A DNA stretch of 64,000 nt from Siphonodentalium dalli (taxonomy: Eukaryota; Mollusca; Scaphopoda; Gadilida; Siphonodentaliidae). The position numbers and the translations under genes are program-made. This document shows positions 30,777 to 42,700 of the stretch, piece after piece (the first letter of the stretch is position 1; every line of letters begins with the position of its first letter). Below the pieces are notes generated by a model. The model saw only the letters and a program-made list of their open reading frames with translations, ran no database searches and was not told the origin of the DNA. Location: positions 231,088,578 through 231,152,577 of the forward strand of contig CP136062.1 of NCBI GenBank assembly GCA_032622095.1, written 5' to 3'.

Positions 30777-30890
30777 TCCAGGGTTTTCAAGGAGGGGTTG
30801 AGAATTCCAGGGTTTTCAAGGGTCCTTGCAAACTTATTTTCTAATTCCATGGTTTTCAAGGATTTCAAGGAGTCGCGGGTACCCTGCATG
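30777..30890. repeat. CCAGGGTTTTCAAGGA repeat cluster, second block
   Basis: Three copies of TCCAGGGTTTTCAAGG or TCCATGGTTTTCAAGG followed by GTACCCTGCATG. Same family as 29700-29835. Confidence 0.7.
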
Positions 30891-31083
30891 AGAGAAACAC
30901 TCATTTCATATCCTCTATATCATCACAAAAATGAATACTTGTTTTATAACATTTTATAGCATGTAAAATTACTCAGCTTTTCATTATATCGGTAGGCCCC
31001 AGAAATTCAAGCTCCCATCTACGCAAAGATTAACATTATACAATGATACAGGAAATCTGTATATCTTTCAATATTCATACCAT

Positions 31084-31474
31084 TTAACCCTTTACCCAAC
31101 AAGCCGGCCAAAAACGCCCAAATAAAGCTTCAACAGCCTAAAATATCTTCGGTCTGTCTCAATAACACCATACAAATATGGATATCATTGGAACCGGTTC
31201 ATTGACCACATTGTGATGGTTACAGTTATGCCCTGTGCCAATGCATTCTCTTATATATGCGAATCGACCATAGGTCGCCTCGCATATATAAGAGAATGCA
31301 TTGGCCTAAAATAAATCTTTTTTTAACACTTTTTACCATTTTTTCTTACATTCTTTAACAATTTTATAATTTTTTAATGTGTTAAGCCAATGCATTCTCT
31401 TATATATGCGAGGCGACCTATGGTCTATAAGAGAATGCATTGGCACAGGGCCCTTCTGTTGGGTAAAGGGTTAA
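31084..31474. mobile_element. piggyBac-type MITE, copy 5, one hairpin damaged
   Basis: TTAA at 31084-31087 and 31471-31474 with the usual ends. The second hairpin has lost part of its 3' arm (CTATGGTCTATAAGAGAATG), so only the first remains symmetric. Confidence 0.92.
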
Positions 31475-32390
31475 AGCACCAGAAGAATTAAATGACCTGA
31501 TATTGGCATCACACAGATGATTGAAGGTCAAAAAGTTGTGAAAACTTGTGAGAACAGATGGAATTGCCTCTTTTATCAGTGCAATGTTTTCCTCATAACA
31601 AGACAGTCAATGACTGTGGTGTGCTCACCTGACTTTAAAGACTGAGAAGACTGGGACTCTGGTGACTACAATAGTCAGTACTTGTCAAATCACTTTAAAA
31701 CAAGTAGTTATAAACAGGGACATAACTAGAGGGTCTTACTTTCAAGATCTCCAACTGTTGGAAATTTCCAAAATGACATCCCTCATAAAGTTAGAAATAT
31801 TCTAAATGTGGCGATTTGTTGGTCTAATTAGAACATATTTTCCAGTGAATACCAAAGTTCGGGGACAAATCCAGAACCACCCCCCCCCCCCCATTTGCCC
31901 ACCCCCCAAATTAAGTGTTTAGCGTATAAATAAAGCTAATAATCCAAATACATGTATATGGGGTAAATCTCCTATATCTGCCTCCAAATTTGAACCAAAT
32001 GTAAAACCCAACCTATGAGATCCATTGATCTTGTAATTTCAATATATCATATCATTAGCATAGATGAAAATGAGTTAATAGCCTATGAAAATAATATTGT
32101 AACATCTGTTCAGTATACAACTGCAAAGAACAAACAGTTACGGTACACGTGGCTCGTTTAAATTTATATGAATAACAAAGATAACCATTCTCCCCATAAA
32201 TCTCTAATTTGTTTATCAAACCCTATCAAGATACATCATCTGTAATTACCAGTACCATTGCATAGCACATGCGAGAGTATGTATTGACTTATTAAGCATA
32301 GTGTTGATATTAAGCTTATTGTTGATAGTGAGACATGACTTGTCAAACAAATTTAGTTTCATTGGGAATGTGAAATAACAAGGTATTAAA
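31475..32390. other. Intergenic or intronic stretch, nothing recognised
   Basis: Contains a C-run near 31879-31891 and otherwise AT-rich unique-looking sequence. No gene seen. Confidence 0.4.
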
Positions 32391-33029
32391 TATGGGTGTT
32401 TAACCCTTCAAATGGCAAGGGTAATCTGTCTGTTCCTGATTTTTCTACCAGACCCTGGACTGATTTCAACCAAATTTGGTGGGGTGATTTGGAGTGCCCC
32501 AGTGGATGTTATAATCATGATAGTTTTTGTTTATTTAATTTGAACAAAAAAGTCAAATTTAAGTCACATTTAAAAAAAAAAGTCAAATCTTTTTACTATC
32601 TAAAAACAAAAAGGATTTTCATTGTTTTCTTTTTGGTTAAATTGAGCAAGCAGCTTCAATTTAACATTTTTTTTTTTAGTTATGTCCCTGGCTGTGCCCA
32701 CATTTGACCCAGTGGCCTCATTTGAACAAATCTGAACCCCAGTCACACGACCCTTCATACCAGATATGAAAATATTCGGCCTGATGGTATTTGAGAAGCT
32801 GTTTTAAGAATTACTATGGAGGGACCTCATTTTAACAAATCTGAATGTGAGTCACCTGGGGAACATACACACCAGATATGAACCCAATTCGGTCTTATGG
32901 TTTTGGAGAAGATGTTCAAAGAATTGTTGACGGACGGATGGACGGACTGATGGACGGACAGATGGTTGGATGATGGACGAGGAGTGATGACTATAGCTCC
33001 ACCGGAGACTTCGTCTCAGGTGAGCTAAA
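32391..33029. mobile_element. Dispersed repeat ending CTCAGGTGAGCTAAAAA
   Basis: It begins GTTTAACCCTTCAAATGGCA, contains GACTGATTTCAACCAAATTT, then a GGACGGATGGACGG tract and a terminal hairpin (TAGCTCCACCGGAGACTTCG then TCTCAGGTGAGCTAAAAA). I associate this 3' end with repeats common in bivalve genomes. No intact ORF. Confidence 0.6.
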
Positions 33030-33529
33030 AAGCGTGACCCACCCCATGATATCGTGTTATAAAAGAACAAATATGGTGTAAATATTGAAACTAAGAGCCC
33101 CCTTCTCTTGATTAAAGATCTATTTTGGTCCAGTTTATAAGCCTGAACATTTAAAATCATTTTCAAAGTCATAAATTATCTTTAAACATGGAACATGGAT
33201 TTGGAAAAAAACTTTACATGACATTAGAAAAATCTGCGATCGCAGTGCTCAGACACATCCACCCACCCGGACCTTATATCCTGGAATTGCCCCCCCCCCC
33301 CCACCGGATAATGTACAATTATTCTGTAACAGAAATCATGGCAGACATGAAAAGTAAAAGCCATTTAGAATGAGATTTCAAAACCTGTGTAGTTTTCAGT
33401 ACCGGTAGTTTAGTTGGTGAGAGTGACCCCTTCCGCCTAAGTTACCCTGACCTATATATTACTGAGGCTGATTGTCGGACATGTTACAGTTACATATATT
33501 CAAGTCTGAGTTTAGTGTGCCTGTCATTT

Positions 33530-33622
33530 GCAGAATGAGGTCCCCAGAGGGTGAATTTAGTGACGCTATCCCGCATAGTGGGCTAGAATAACTAAATTCA
33601 CCTTCTGGGGACATCATTCTGC
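33530..33622. mobile_element. Solo hairpin of the 5251-5674 foldback family
   Basis: GCAGAATGAGGTCCCCAGAG to GGGGACATCATTCTGC with complementary arms, preceded by TGCCTGTCATTT as in the full element. The matching right half of the full element is absent. Confidence 0.85.
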
Positions 33623-33647
33623 TTAGGCCTCATCTTCTCTGGAAAGT

Positions 33648-33745
33648 TTCTTTCAGGCCTGGAAATCTCAAGGCGGGCTGGTGGGCTGCCCGCCTACAGC
33701 CCGCCTAGAATTTTCCAAGGCGGGCTTTTTTATACCCCGCCTCGT
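33648..33745. repeat. GGCGGGCT inverted repeat
   Basis: AGGCCTGGAAATCTCAAGGC opens a block with repeated GGCGGGCT and AGCCCGCC that fold on themselves. Same general design as 18960-19450 with C/G substitutions. Confidence 0.65.
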
Positions 33746-34860
33746 CTACGATAGGACATTTATTATTTAGTTATTTTATTGTGTTTAATGAGTAAAATAC
33801 TGCATCGAAATCGTAATTATATTGTACAGTGTGGGGACTGTGCGCATGCGTGACCTGACGGTAATGTCAAATGGGAATTATAGCGGAATCAGTAAATTCC
33901 GGAACGAACTGTTTCGTAAATCTGATCTTTTGATCGATTCTCACACATTTTATGACCAAAATAAATTATTTCTCTTCATAAGATTGAGCTTACAATATAT
34001 TTCACTGGATAAAATGAACACATGTTTGTGGATAGTGAGAACCAAATGTCACTGTCCCAATTAAGTTCAACCTTTCGTTCCGTTTCCGGTTCCTATCAGT
34101 GAAAATTGTATTTAGCTTGCAGCCGTCTTTTATCGCTTCGATTGACAATATTTTAATATAATTAGCTAAATATATCCACGTATTCTAGTTTACACTGTTA
34201 TTCAATTATTAAAGTTCAGAAACTATTTTCTATGTCCCCAATGGCAAACACCCAGTAAATCTATAGATAGCGACTTGACTGCTGCAAGCAGCAGTCTGTG
34301 ATCGGCAATGGAATATGGATTACATTGAGAGAAAAAGCAGTCAATATTCAAGTGCAAATATACTGGATTTAATATTGTTCTTGATTGTGTATTTTATGTA
34401 AAATTACACTTTCATGGAGAATGCTTTTAACGTGGACAAACTCACCCAATTCCGTTGCATGGGTTGGACACCGACTGACAAATTGTTGAGTACAAACACT
34501 CTTACATTTTGTTTCTTGTTCATATAAATTATCATAACATATAAAAACATAGTTAAATATTCACCATACCATAATTACTGTGGGGGATTTTGACATTCAC
34601 AACTCTGTGGACACTTTGTTTCCACATAATTTTTTTTTAATTTAGATGGAGTTATACAACATCAAAAATAGACAAACTAACGGCAGTAGTAACTCAGATA
34701 AAATAAATCATAACTTTAAAAGTTGAGGAGGGCTATAGCCAGATCGCCAGCCCTGGTCTTTATTATCAAATTTCTATAAAAACTTCTTTACATAGATTTA
34801 TTTCTTTTTTAGCTTCTCTACATGTATATCTCCAAATTGGCATAAAACACATTGTATAAT
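33746..34860. other. No gene seen; GC-richer start
   Basis: The first 350 bp have GTGCGCATGCGTGACCTGAC and TTTCGTTCCGTTTCCGGTTC, reminiscent of the CpG patches at 29.1 and 30.5 kb. The rest is AT-rich, with a fragment GAGGAGGGCTATAGCC at about 34725. Confidence 0.3.
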
Positions 34861-34945
34861 CGAGGTTCCCAATGGCTGTACATCACAATATTGATCATTT
34901 GGAAACTTCAATTTGAGTCTATGTCTCCCATAGCAGATGAGGCCT
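34861..34945. mobile_element. Fragment of the foldback family inner module
   Basis: CGAGGTTCCCAATGGCTGTA through ATGTCTCCCATAGCAGATGA matches, in complement, the middle of the element at 5251-5674. Confidence 0.7.
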
Positions 34946-34989
34946 TTAGCCATTTCAAATTGTACTACCGCAAAATAAAATAATAATTT

Positions 34990-35677
34990 GAGTTTACAAA
35001 GAATATCTGATATACCCCTAATTTAATAAGTAGGACGCTCCCATTTAGAGGTCACCCCCAAAGATCCATATGAAGTTTGGTGATTATTCGTTGGGAGATG
35101 TGACCTGTAGGGTCTATTAAAGGATTTAGTCATACGGTGCGAAGAGTAAATTCCTAAATGGCTGCTGGTGGCCATGTTTTTCAACAAAATTTGTAAAAAA
35201 AATTGATGACTCCCATCTAGAGATCACCCCCGAAGATACATATGAAGTTTGGTGATGATCTCATGAGGAATGTTGTCTGTAGGGTGTGCAGGTGTGCCGA
35301 ATGATTTAGCCATGCAAAGAGTAAAATCCAAGATGGCCATGTTTTCCATCGAAATTGTTCAAATTCGATGTCTCTCATCTAGAGGTGACCCTAAACATGA
35401 CTGTAAATTTTCAAAACAATTCTCCAATAAATGCGGGCTGCAAGGTGTGCCAATGGATACAAATTTGAAATCCAAGATGGCTGCTGGCGGTCATGTTTTT
35501 TTAAAACGAATTTCGGCTAAAAATTATGGCTCCCATTTAGAGGTCACCCCGAAGATCATATGAAGTTTGGTGACGATCGATGAGAGATGTGACCTGTAGG
35601 GTGTTTCTAACGGAATTTGTTGACGGACACCAACTCATGGCGATAGCTCAAACTTGACTTTCGTCAAGTTGAGCTAA
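34990..35677. repeat. Degenerate 170-190-bp tandem repeat ending in a hairpin
   Basis: About four units share CTCCCATTTAGAGGTCACCC, CATATGAAGTTTGGTGA, TGTGACCTGTAGGGT and AAATCCAAGATGGC. The block ends AACTTGACTTTCGTCAAGTT + GAGCTAAAAA, the same type of terminus as 33029. Open frames inside are chance. Confidence 0.7.
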
Positions 35678-35790
35678 AAATAGATGACACTTTGAACCCC
35701 CCCCCCCCCCGCGTGTCAAGTGATCCACCGCGAGTAGGTTATTTCGACTATTGTTTTGTGTACCGTACTAGTAGTATACAAATTATATAC

Positions 35791-35929
35791 CTTCATCGTC
35801 AGTATAGTCACTGGTTTCATTGGTGGTAAACAACTTGTTTTTTCCGCCTCCGGGATTAACCCATCGTCGCCGCGTGGAAACTAAACTTCTCTGTTCTGTG
35901 CTCGAGCAAGGAGCTCCCGCGCTTGAAGT
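35791..35929 (-). CDS. Possible upstream coding exon of the POU gene
   Basis: A minus-strand open frame of about 46 codons ends CTGACGATGAAG|GTATAT at 35791. Its last part reads RRRWVNPGGGKNKLFTTNET then SDYTDDE, leaving one base. That base plus AT of exon 1 makes an Asp codon and keeps the frame, so the phases agree. The upstream limit is a TAA at 35930-35932 and there is no in-frame ATG, so either an acceptor lies inside (for example CTCGAGCACAG near 35896) or the start is elsewhere. The composition (charged, Gly-rich, acidic end) looks coding. An unrelated or non-coding first exon remains possible. Confidence 0.4.
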
Positions 35930-35946
35930 TTATGTGGAACTTTCAT
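35881..35946 (-). other. 21-codon ATG frame overlapping the candidate 5' exon
   Basis: ATG at 35946 in the context TACCATGA opens MKVPHKLQARELLARAQNRE + V and closes with TAG at 35881-35883, in a different frame from the candidate exon. It could be an upstream ORF in a 5' UTR, or chance. Confidence 0.3.
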
Positions 35947-36240
35947 GGTACAATTGCAAGAGTTTGTCAAAGGGAGATAACTCTTGAGTGGTAAATTCCT
36001 CTGTTGCACTCCAATGGCAAAGACTGATAACTGTCCGGAACGACGTACACTTCAAGAACGACAATAATGCTCCAGAATTAAACTCAAGGGCGAGCGTTTG
36101 TCAACGGGCAACAATTCTCAAAGTTTCGCTCTTGACTGTCAAGTTCCTCCGCGTACATGTACATGTATATAGTTTACAACTGTGCAGTGACTCCAATATC
36201 AAAGGGAAATATCGTAAAGAACGATAACTCTGTCTAATTG
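35947..36240. repeat. Dispersed motif block with GGGAGATAACTC
   Basis: GTTTGTCAAAGGGAGATAAC and related phrases (GTTTGTCAACGGGCAACAAT, ATATCAAAGGGAAATATCG) recur with AAGTTCCTCC/AAATTCCTC partners. AAAGGGAGATAACTC is a phrase I associate with molluscan repeats and UTRs. Confidence 0.5.
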
Positions 36241-36964
36241 TGCTTCCAGAATAAAACTTAAAATCCAAGTCAACAATTGTATATCCATATATAAACGGAG
36301 AATCCAGTTATTTATCCACAATTATGTATCCATAATCCACACTAATATATCAAGCTACATGTACATGTATACCTCTCCATGTCGTGTGTTATATAATATC
36401 TGGTCGCGATTTATTAAAGCGAACCGGCCAGGTTATTATACCGAACCACAGGTTGGTAGGTTGCTATTCGTCTTATGAATGCGACTGGGGATTTTGAAAT
36501 TCATATCGTGTTTGCTGTATAAACGGAAACAAAAAGTTAACGTCTTCTTAGTAATGAGTTGATAAATATTCAACCATTTCTCGCGCTCCACACAGATTCA
36601 ATTGTCGTCCTCGTATAAAAATCTGCATAATTAAGGCGCCAGGGTAATTGAAATCATGCGGGCGCTATGGAAACTGTTATAGACCCATGAATATTCATGA
36701 TTAATTTTGAGAGAGCTGCGTTATTGGAATGCAAATTAAGGTTTGGCTGGCGGCGATTTTATAACGATTTATTGTTAGAATCCCGGCGTGGGTGACCTCG
36801 GACAGACATGGTTTGTGTAGAAAGGAATGGATCTCATGTATATATTCATGGAAATACAGTTCGCTTAGTTTGTTATGTATACATCTATTTGCATCAGTGT
36901 ACATGAATTTACATTACGATCGTACACACATTAACCCTTTATGTGGTGAATACGAATTTGCATT
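36241..36964. other. No gene seen
   Basis: Unique-looking sequence with short GC-richer patches (TTAAGGCGCCAGGGTAATTG near 36632). The last 60 bp (GATCGTACACACATTAACCC) recur after the foldback element at 37490 and 37540, so the element sits within a short tandem repeat. Confidence 0.4.
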
Positions 36965-37485
36965 ATAGTGGGGGGGGGGGGGGGGGGGGGGGGGGGGTGG
37001 TATAATTACAGGAAAACATAAAAATCGTTCACTTTGTGATAGAAGCGCCAAACTTTTAGAATTTGTTAAGTGGCTGGTGAGTATCACTAAACTGGCTGGT
37101 TCCAGATTTTGGAGGTCACCTTGACCTTCAATTTGACCTTGACCTTTTTGAAAATCTCAGTTTTTGGGTTGGGTGGTTTATGCCATCCTTTTCTTGTGAA
37201 AATCGCATCTTCTCACAGTTTTCTCAATACAATTATAGTTGGGTTCATTTTGGGCCAAAACATATCTCAATTTTCATAAGATGGCCGCCAATATGACCGC
37301 CGGAAGTTGAAAATATGACATTTTTTCACAAATATCTTCTAGTTCAATTCATGCTGTTTGGAACTGGTTGAGTAATGTAACCAGCCAGTTTAGTGATACT
37401 CACCAACCACTTAACAAACTCTGAAAGTTTGGCGCTTCTATCACAAAGTGAACGATTTTGCAACTACCCCCCCCCCCCCCACTAT
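36965..37485. mobile_element. Foldback element with a 28-G run at one end
   Basis: The ends are ATAGTG(G)n on the left, with 28 consecutive G at 36970-36997, and (C)n ACTAT on the right. Inside the tracts, AAATCGTTCACTTTGTGATA and GAAGCGCCAAACTTT to TCACTAAACTGGCTGGTT are mirrored by the right arm (about 37370-37465). The middle includes AAGATGGCCGCCAATATGAC. No ORF. Confidence 0.85.
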
Positions 37486-38321
37486 TAGGATCGTACAGAC
37501 ATTAATCAAAACACTTTGCTTATGTATACGAGTTTATTTACGACCGTACAAACGCCAACCCTTTACGTGTGTATTCGAATTTACATTATACGACCATTCA
37601 ACGGAAATACATTAAACTTGATATATTAATTTAAAGATGCATAATTCGATTCGACGATCTCCGTAACATCCAGATACAACAACAACGTAATTTCACCAAA
37701 AGCGGTTTGATCAAAATTGGGTTTTTACCAATAAATACTCACAACAATACCAATCACGGTATCATATTTGCCGAAAAAGTCCATAAAATAACGGGTGTCT
37801 TATAAGTTTGGTGGATGGGCGAATGTGGTTTACAACTTCCAAATATGGTTATTCCTATATATATATATATAGTTCAAATTGGAATTCCCCAACGCATGTT
37901 ATAAAAATGTAAACATTTAGTATTCCCACGTGCAACCAGCATGGTGCCATATATATATAACCTGTATATTTGCACGAATCAAACCTGATTACCGATTAGT
38001 AAATAAGTAACCTATATACCGGTATACTCATGCACGACACCATTGTCACTCCACCATGCAGCGAGGAAGCAACCCCAATCAGCTGCAACGAATTCGTGTG
38101 CATCAACGTTAACTTACTGACAAGAGCTATATGCATGGACAGCGTACCGATTACTCATTTAACACATGGGTGGTGCGAAGCAGTCACATTACGAGCCACC
38201 TTGCTCAATGGTCACAACTTGGCACGAAATTAGAACAGCGTATATGATCCAACAATAATATGTGGACGTCGTTCAATTCGGCTAAGCCACTGTTCTGTGA
38301 AACTCCACATAATGCGATTGA
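37486..38321. other. No gene seen
   Basis: Short degenerate copies of TACGAGTTTATTTACGACCG follow the foldback element. A 67-codon ATG frame at 38030-38233 has no recognisable features and I do not call it a gene. Confidence 0.35.
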
Positions 38322-38783
38322 ATAGCGAAAGATACTTAATCGGGGTTCACGATTAGATTACGAAAGATACTTAATCGGGGTTCACGAGTAGATAGCGAAA
38401 GATACTTAATCTGGATTCGCGAGTAGATAGCGAAAGATACTTAATCTGGATTCACGAGTAGATAGCGAAAGATACTTAATCGGGGTTCACGATTAGATAG
38501 CGAAAGATACTTAATCGGGGTTCACGATTAGATTACAAAAGATACTTAATCTGGATTCACGATTACATAGCGAAAGATACTTAATCTGGATTCACGATTA
38601 GATAGCGAATGATACTTAATCGGGGTTCACGAGTAGATAGCGAAAGATACTTAATCGGGGTTCACGATTAGATAGCGAAAGATTCTTAATCGGGGTTCAC
38701 GATTAGATAGCGAAAGATTCTTAATCGGGGTTCACGATTAGATAGCGAAAGAGACTTAATCGGGGTTCACGATTAGATAGCGA
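38322..38783. repeat. 35-bp minisatellite, 13 copies
   Basis: TAGCGAAAGATACTTAATCG + GGGTTCACGATTAGA repeated 13 times, with linked variants (CTGGATTC against CGGGGTTC; GAGTAG against GATTAG). A fragment in complement (TATCTAATCGTGAACTCCGA) appears near 39055. Confidence 0.95.
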
Positions 38784-39078
38784 TTTGTAATAAATCCGAG
38801 TATAACAAGGTGCAATGCGATGTCAGGACTGCATTGCAAAAATCGACTAAATTACGGATTTGTCTGAAACAGTTCACAACCAAAAGTGATCAGCTAAGTC
38901 AAATTCACCTATAGGATGTGGTCGCTCTTTAATATCAATTCTTTGAATAAAACGCTTTTAAAAATAAAACTCTCGTTAAAAAATTATTAAAATATTGTTT
39001 TATATTTTGAATAATTTCTGAATATCTCCGTTACTCAGGTGTGATTATCAATAGCTATCTAATCGTGAACTCCGATTT

Positions 39079-39353
39079 ATAACTGCACCCCTCTTGACTT
39101 TCTAACTGCACCCCTCTTGACTATCTAACTGTACCCATCTTGACTTTCTAACTGCACCCATCTTTACTTTCTAACTGCACCCTCTTGAATCCACTTCACC
39201 CCTCTTGACTTTCTAACTGCACCCTCTTGAACCCACTTCACCCCTCTTGAACCCACTTCACCCCTCTTGAACCCACTTCACCCCTCTTGAACCCACTTCA
39301 CCACCACTTCACCCCTCTTGAACCCACTTCACCCTTCTTGAACCTCTTGAACC
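39079..39353. repeat. ACTGCACCCCTCTTGA / AACCCACTTCACCCCTCTTG short tandem repeats
   Basis: Two related short units of about 20-22 bp alternate here: TTTCTAACTGCACCCCTCTT and GAACCCACTTCACCCCTCTT. No coding potential. Confidence 0.9.
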
Positions 39354-39620
39354 AGACTTTCCAACGGGTACCTCAAACTGTCCAAATGTTGGACATTTTT
39401 CAACTGAGGGCCATTTCAAACCAAACTTTTGACCAAAAGTAGAAATAAATGGTGCCGTTTGTCTAAAACAAACTACATTTTTCCAAAAATTAATGGTTGG
39501 AAAATTGAACAATGAGAACAACTTCAACCTAAATGTGGTATAAAATTTCCAACTAATGTTGTGTCTAACAGACATGAAATTTCAAACCGTTGAACAGTTT
39601 TACCAAACGTGTAGGGGGGG
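39354..39620. repeat. TTCCAACTG-type degenerate repeat, block 1
   Basis: Shares phrases (AAATGTTGGACATTTTTCAA, GGGCCATTTCAAACCAAAC, AAATTTCCAACTAATGTT) with blocks at 57240-57414 and 59620-60790. It is a diverged dispersed family of unknown class. Confidence 0.65.
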
Positions 39621-39754
39621 GGGCTAGACACCCTTAAACTCCTGTCGACACATCTCTGTCAACGGTACCGCACACATTGCAATTTAGCGTCATTTCCGAC
39701 TACCACCAACCGTATGATTATGTATATGTGTATACGACAAATTACCCTGTCTTA

Positions 39755-42700
39755 TAGTCCAGGCACATTAGGTTTCACTAGTGCAAAAAATCCGGGAAAG
39801 CTGAATTGTTCAGGGATTAATAAGAACATGTTTATGAACAACTTGGCAAAAGTCCCCTAGAATCCGAGTTGAGCTTTTTGAGATATCATGATTTTTCGTA
39901 ATGGTGCAAATTCTGACGAAATTCCATTAGACCATATGCGAATGCAGTCATATGTAGGCAAATTTATGGACTCAATCTTCACACATACCCGTCCATCATG
40001 AAGCAGGTGTTGATAGATATGCGTAATTGATGCTAGAGCTGACTAACAGTCGATATTCCATAATTGTGATGACATATAAATCGCATGGTGATTCAAAATT
40101 GTCCTAACAAAAGAGGGCGAGTAAAGATATTCAGACGACAATGAGCTAAAATATGAACCATTATACTAGAACAGTGGTTAGTTCAGAACAGGAAAGTGAT
40201 GAGATATATCGAACAATCACCATCCTTAAGATTGTATAGCCGGAAACATAACACTACCCCCTAAAACGTACGCCATGGCTTTGAGTGTCTGAAAGGCAAA
40301 AATACCACATAATAGTCCTGGCGTTTGACATAACAATTGCGCAAATGGTGATAACACTATGAAACTTGACACATAGGTTCCTTATACACTATTGATCATT
40401 TTCAGAGGTATAGACGTCGCGGCAGGTCCTTCCTTGGCAACGGTTGCTAGGCAACTATCCCACATCGAAGAAATACAAATATGACTGATATTATGGCAGT
40501 TTTAACAATCTAACCTACGTCATGCAGCATTTGATGGTGAAAATAATATTAGTTGTTGTTCGAGTTGATCTGGCTGGAAAATTACCATAGTTCTTACTTA
40601 CAGGGGTGGTAACGGTTGCTAGGGAGATACCTGAAATCGAAAAATGCCGAGCTGACTGATATTATGGTAGTTTTGACAAACTAATATAAACTACGTCATT
40701 ATCATTTTATGGTGAAACAATTGTAATAGTTATTGTTAGTGTGGATTCGACTTTAAAAATTACTATATATTTCTGGTAACGGTTGCTATGGACATACCAG
40801 ACATCGCAAAATGCACACATGGCTGATATTATTGTAGTTTTAACAAACTAAACTACGTCATGTAACATTTTTATATTGAAAACAATTATTATAATTATTG
40901 TTAGTGTGAACATGGCAGTAAAGTTGCCGCATTTGTTACCTAACGGGTGTATAATGGTTGCTATGGACATATCCACCTTTGAAAGCATACCATATGTATG
41001 AGTTTCTGGTAATTTAACTGATATAACTGTTTCATAATATGGTATGAGTTTCGGGAAATTTGCATGATATTATTGTTTCATAATATGCCATATTATGCTT
41101 GTATTGACAATAATGCATAACTAAAGTTTGTTGTGTTGTGTACTGCTGCATTCTCGTGTGAATCTCGTGTGGCAAATAGGTATTGAGGTATCATTGTTGC
41201 TAGGTAACCACCAACCATTGAAAAATCTTCTTTAAACTGACAGACTATTCAGTTAGTTTTATCAGAATCACATACCTGTGTGGAGTTTATTATTGTTTCT
41301 TCCATCAATCGATTGTTGGAATACATTTTAATGAAACATGTAAAAATATTGACCCACATTTATGTGGATACCACCTGACCCCCCCCCCCCCCCCCCCATG
41401 GAATCGGACATTCGCACTACATTTGACAATGGAATCCATGCAGAACACTCTATCACGGTGTGGTAGCATCCGCATACCAGTTGCTATACGGTATAAACTA
41501 ACTGTGTTTCCTTCATATCCATGCCATAACTACATACATGTCAATACATAGTCATGAGTCATTTACAAGTCTATATGAGCTCGTACATGAGCGTGGCCTA
41601 TATATTTCAGATTGAGATACCATGAACTATCCTTTGGAACCGGTGACCAATACCCATTTACATGGGCAGCCATGTGCCCATTACCAACCCACAGTAACTA
41701 AGAAACAGCATCGAATGACGTGTCTTAACTACTGTGTCCATGTCATAGAAAGGGGCCTGGACCGATGCTATACTATTTAGGGTTCGTTCTATTGATTTGC
41801 CGTATATACCTGGGTACATGTCATGCGTTCATAACTATAGACACCTGTGTATTTGTACTACATGTGGTGTTCATATGGGTCCATAGCGTATGCGTGTCTG
41901 TGGTTATAACCCAGATAGTCATGTAACATGTACATTCATGGGGTGGGTTCATGTCTTACATATAAATGTCTGGTAATAAGGTCATAACTAAATCAGCCTG
42001 TGTACATGGGTTGTCAATAGTGGCCCTATATGAGCCTGGGTCCATAGCCAAGCCATGGTGGTGCACACGGCCAATCGATAGGGACCTCCATCCTATAGGG
42101 CGTTGGTCGAATGGCTGAAAACGGACGTACGTATAATGTATTCACATAGAGACGTGGATCCATGCACATGCATTTTGGTCCATGACTCACCCGTAGGCAT
42201 GGGGTCCATGTGTCTCCTATATATGTGGATCAGTCCATTGCCTACCAGCATATATGTGAATCTATGAAATTATTAATAACGCCGGTGCCGTAGCTTTTAT
42301 TTAGGGAGCTGTGTCCATGTCCTACATATCACTGCATACATCATTATAGTCACCTGTGTATTAGCACTATTTAAACGTGCCTGGGTCTTTGGTGTAGATA
42401 TATCACGTATAAGGGGTGGGTCCATATCCTACATATAGACAGACACCTGCTTATGCCTGGGTACAATGCAATATGGCATACATATATCGGCCTTGGTCCA
42501 TGGTCTACACGTATGGGTATGTGTCCATGGCCAACCTACAGTGCCATATGTGTATGGGCTATTTATAAGGGCCCCCATCCTTAACTTTCGTATATGTGGC
42601 ATCGGTCCAATATCTATATATAGGTTGGTCTGTCATAAAACTGTCTGATAATTATGTTCATACCATATATAGTTTCCTGAATCCATGGTGCACTAATGTA

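Noticed and set aside
38030-38233. 67-codon ATG ORF
   Set aside because: No similarity, promoter or splice context; the length is within chance for this amount of sequence.
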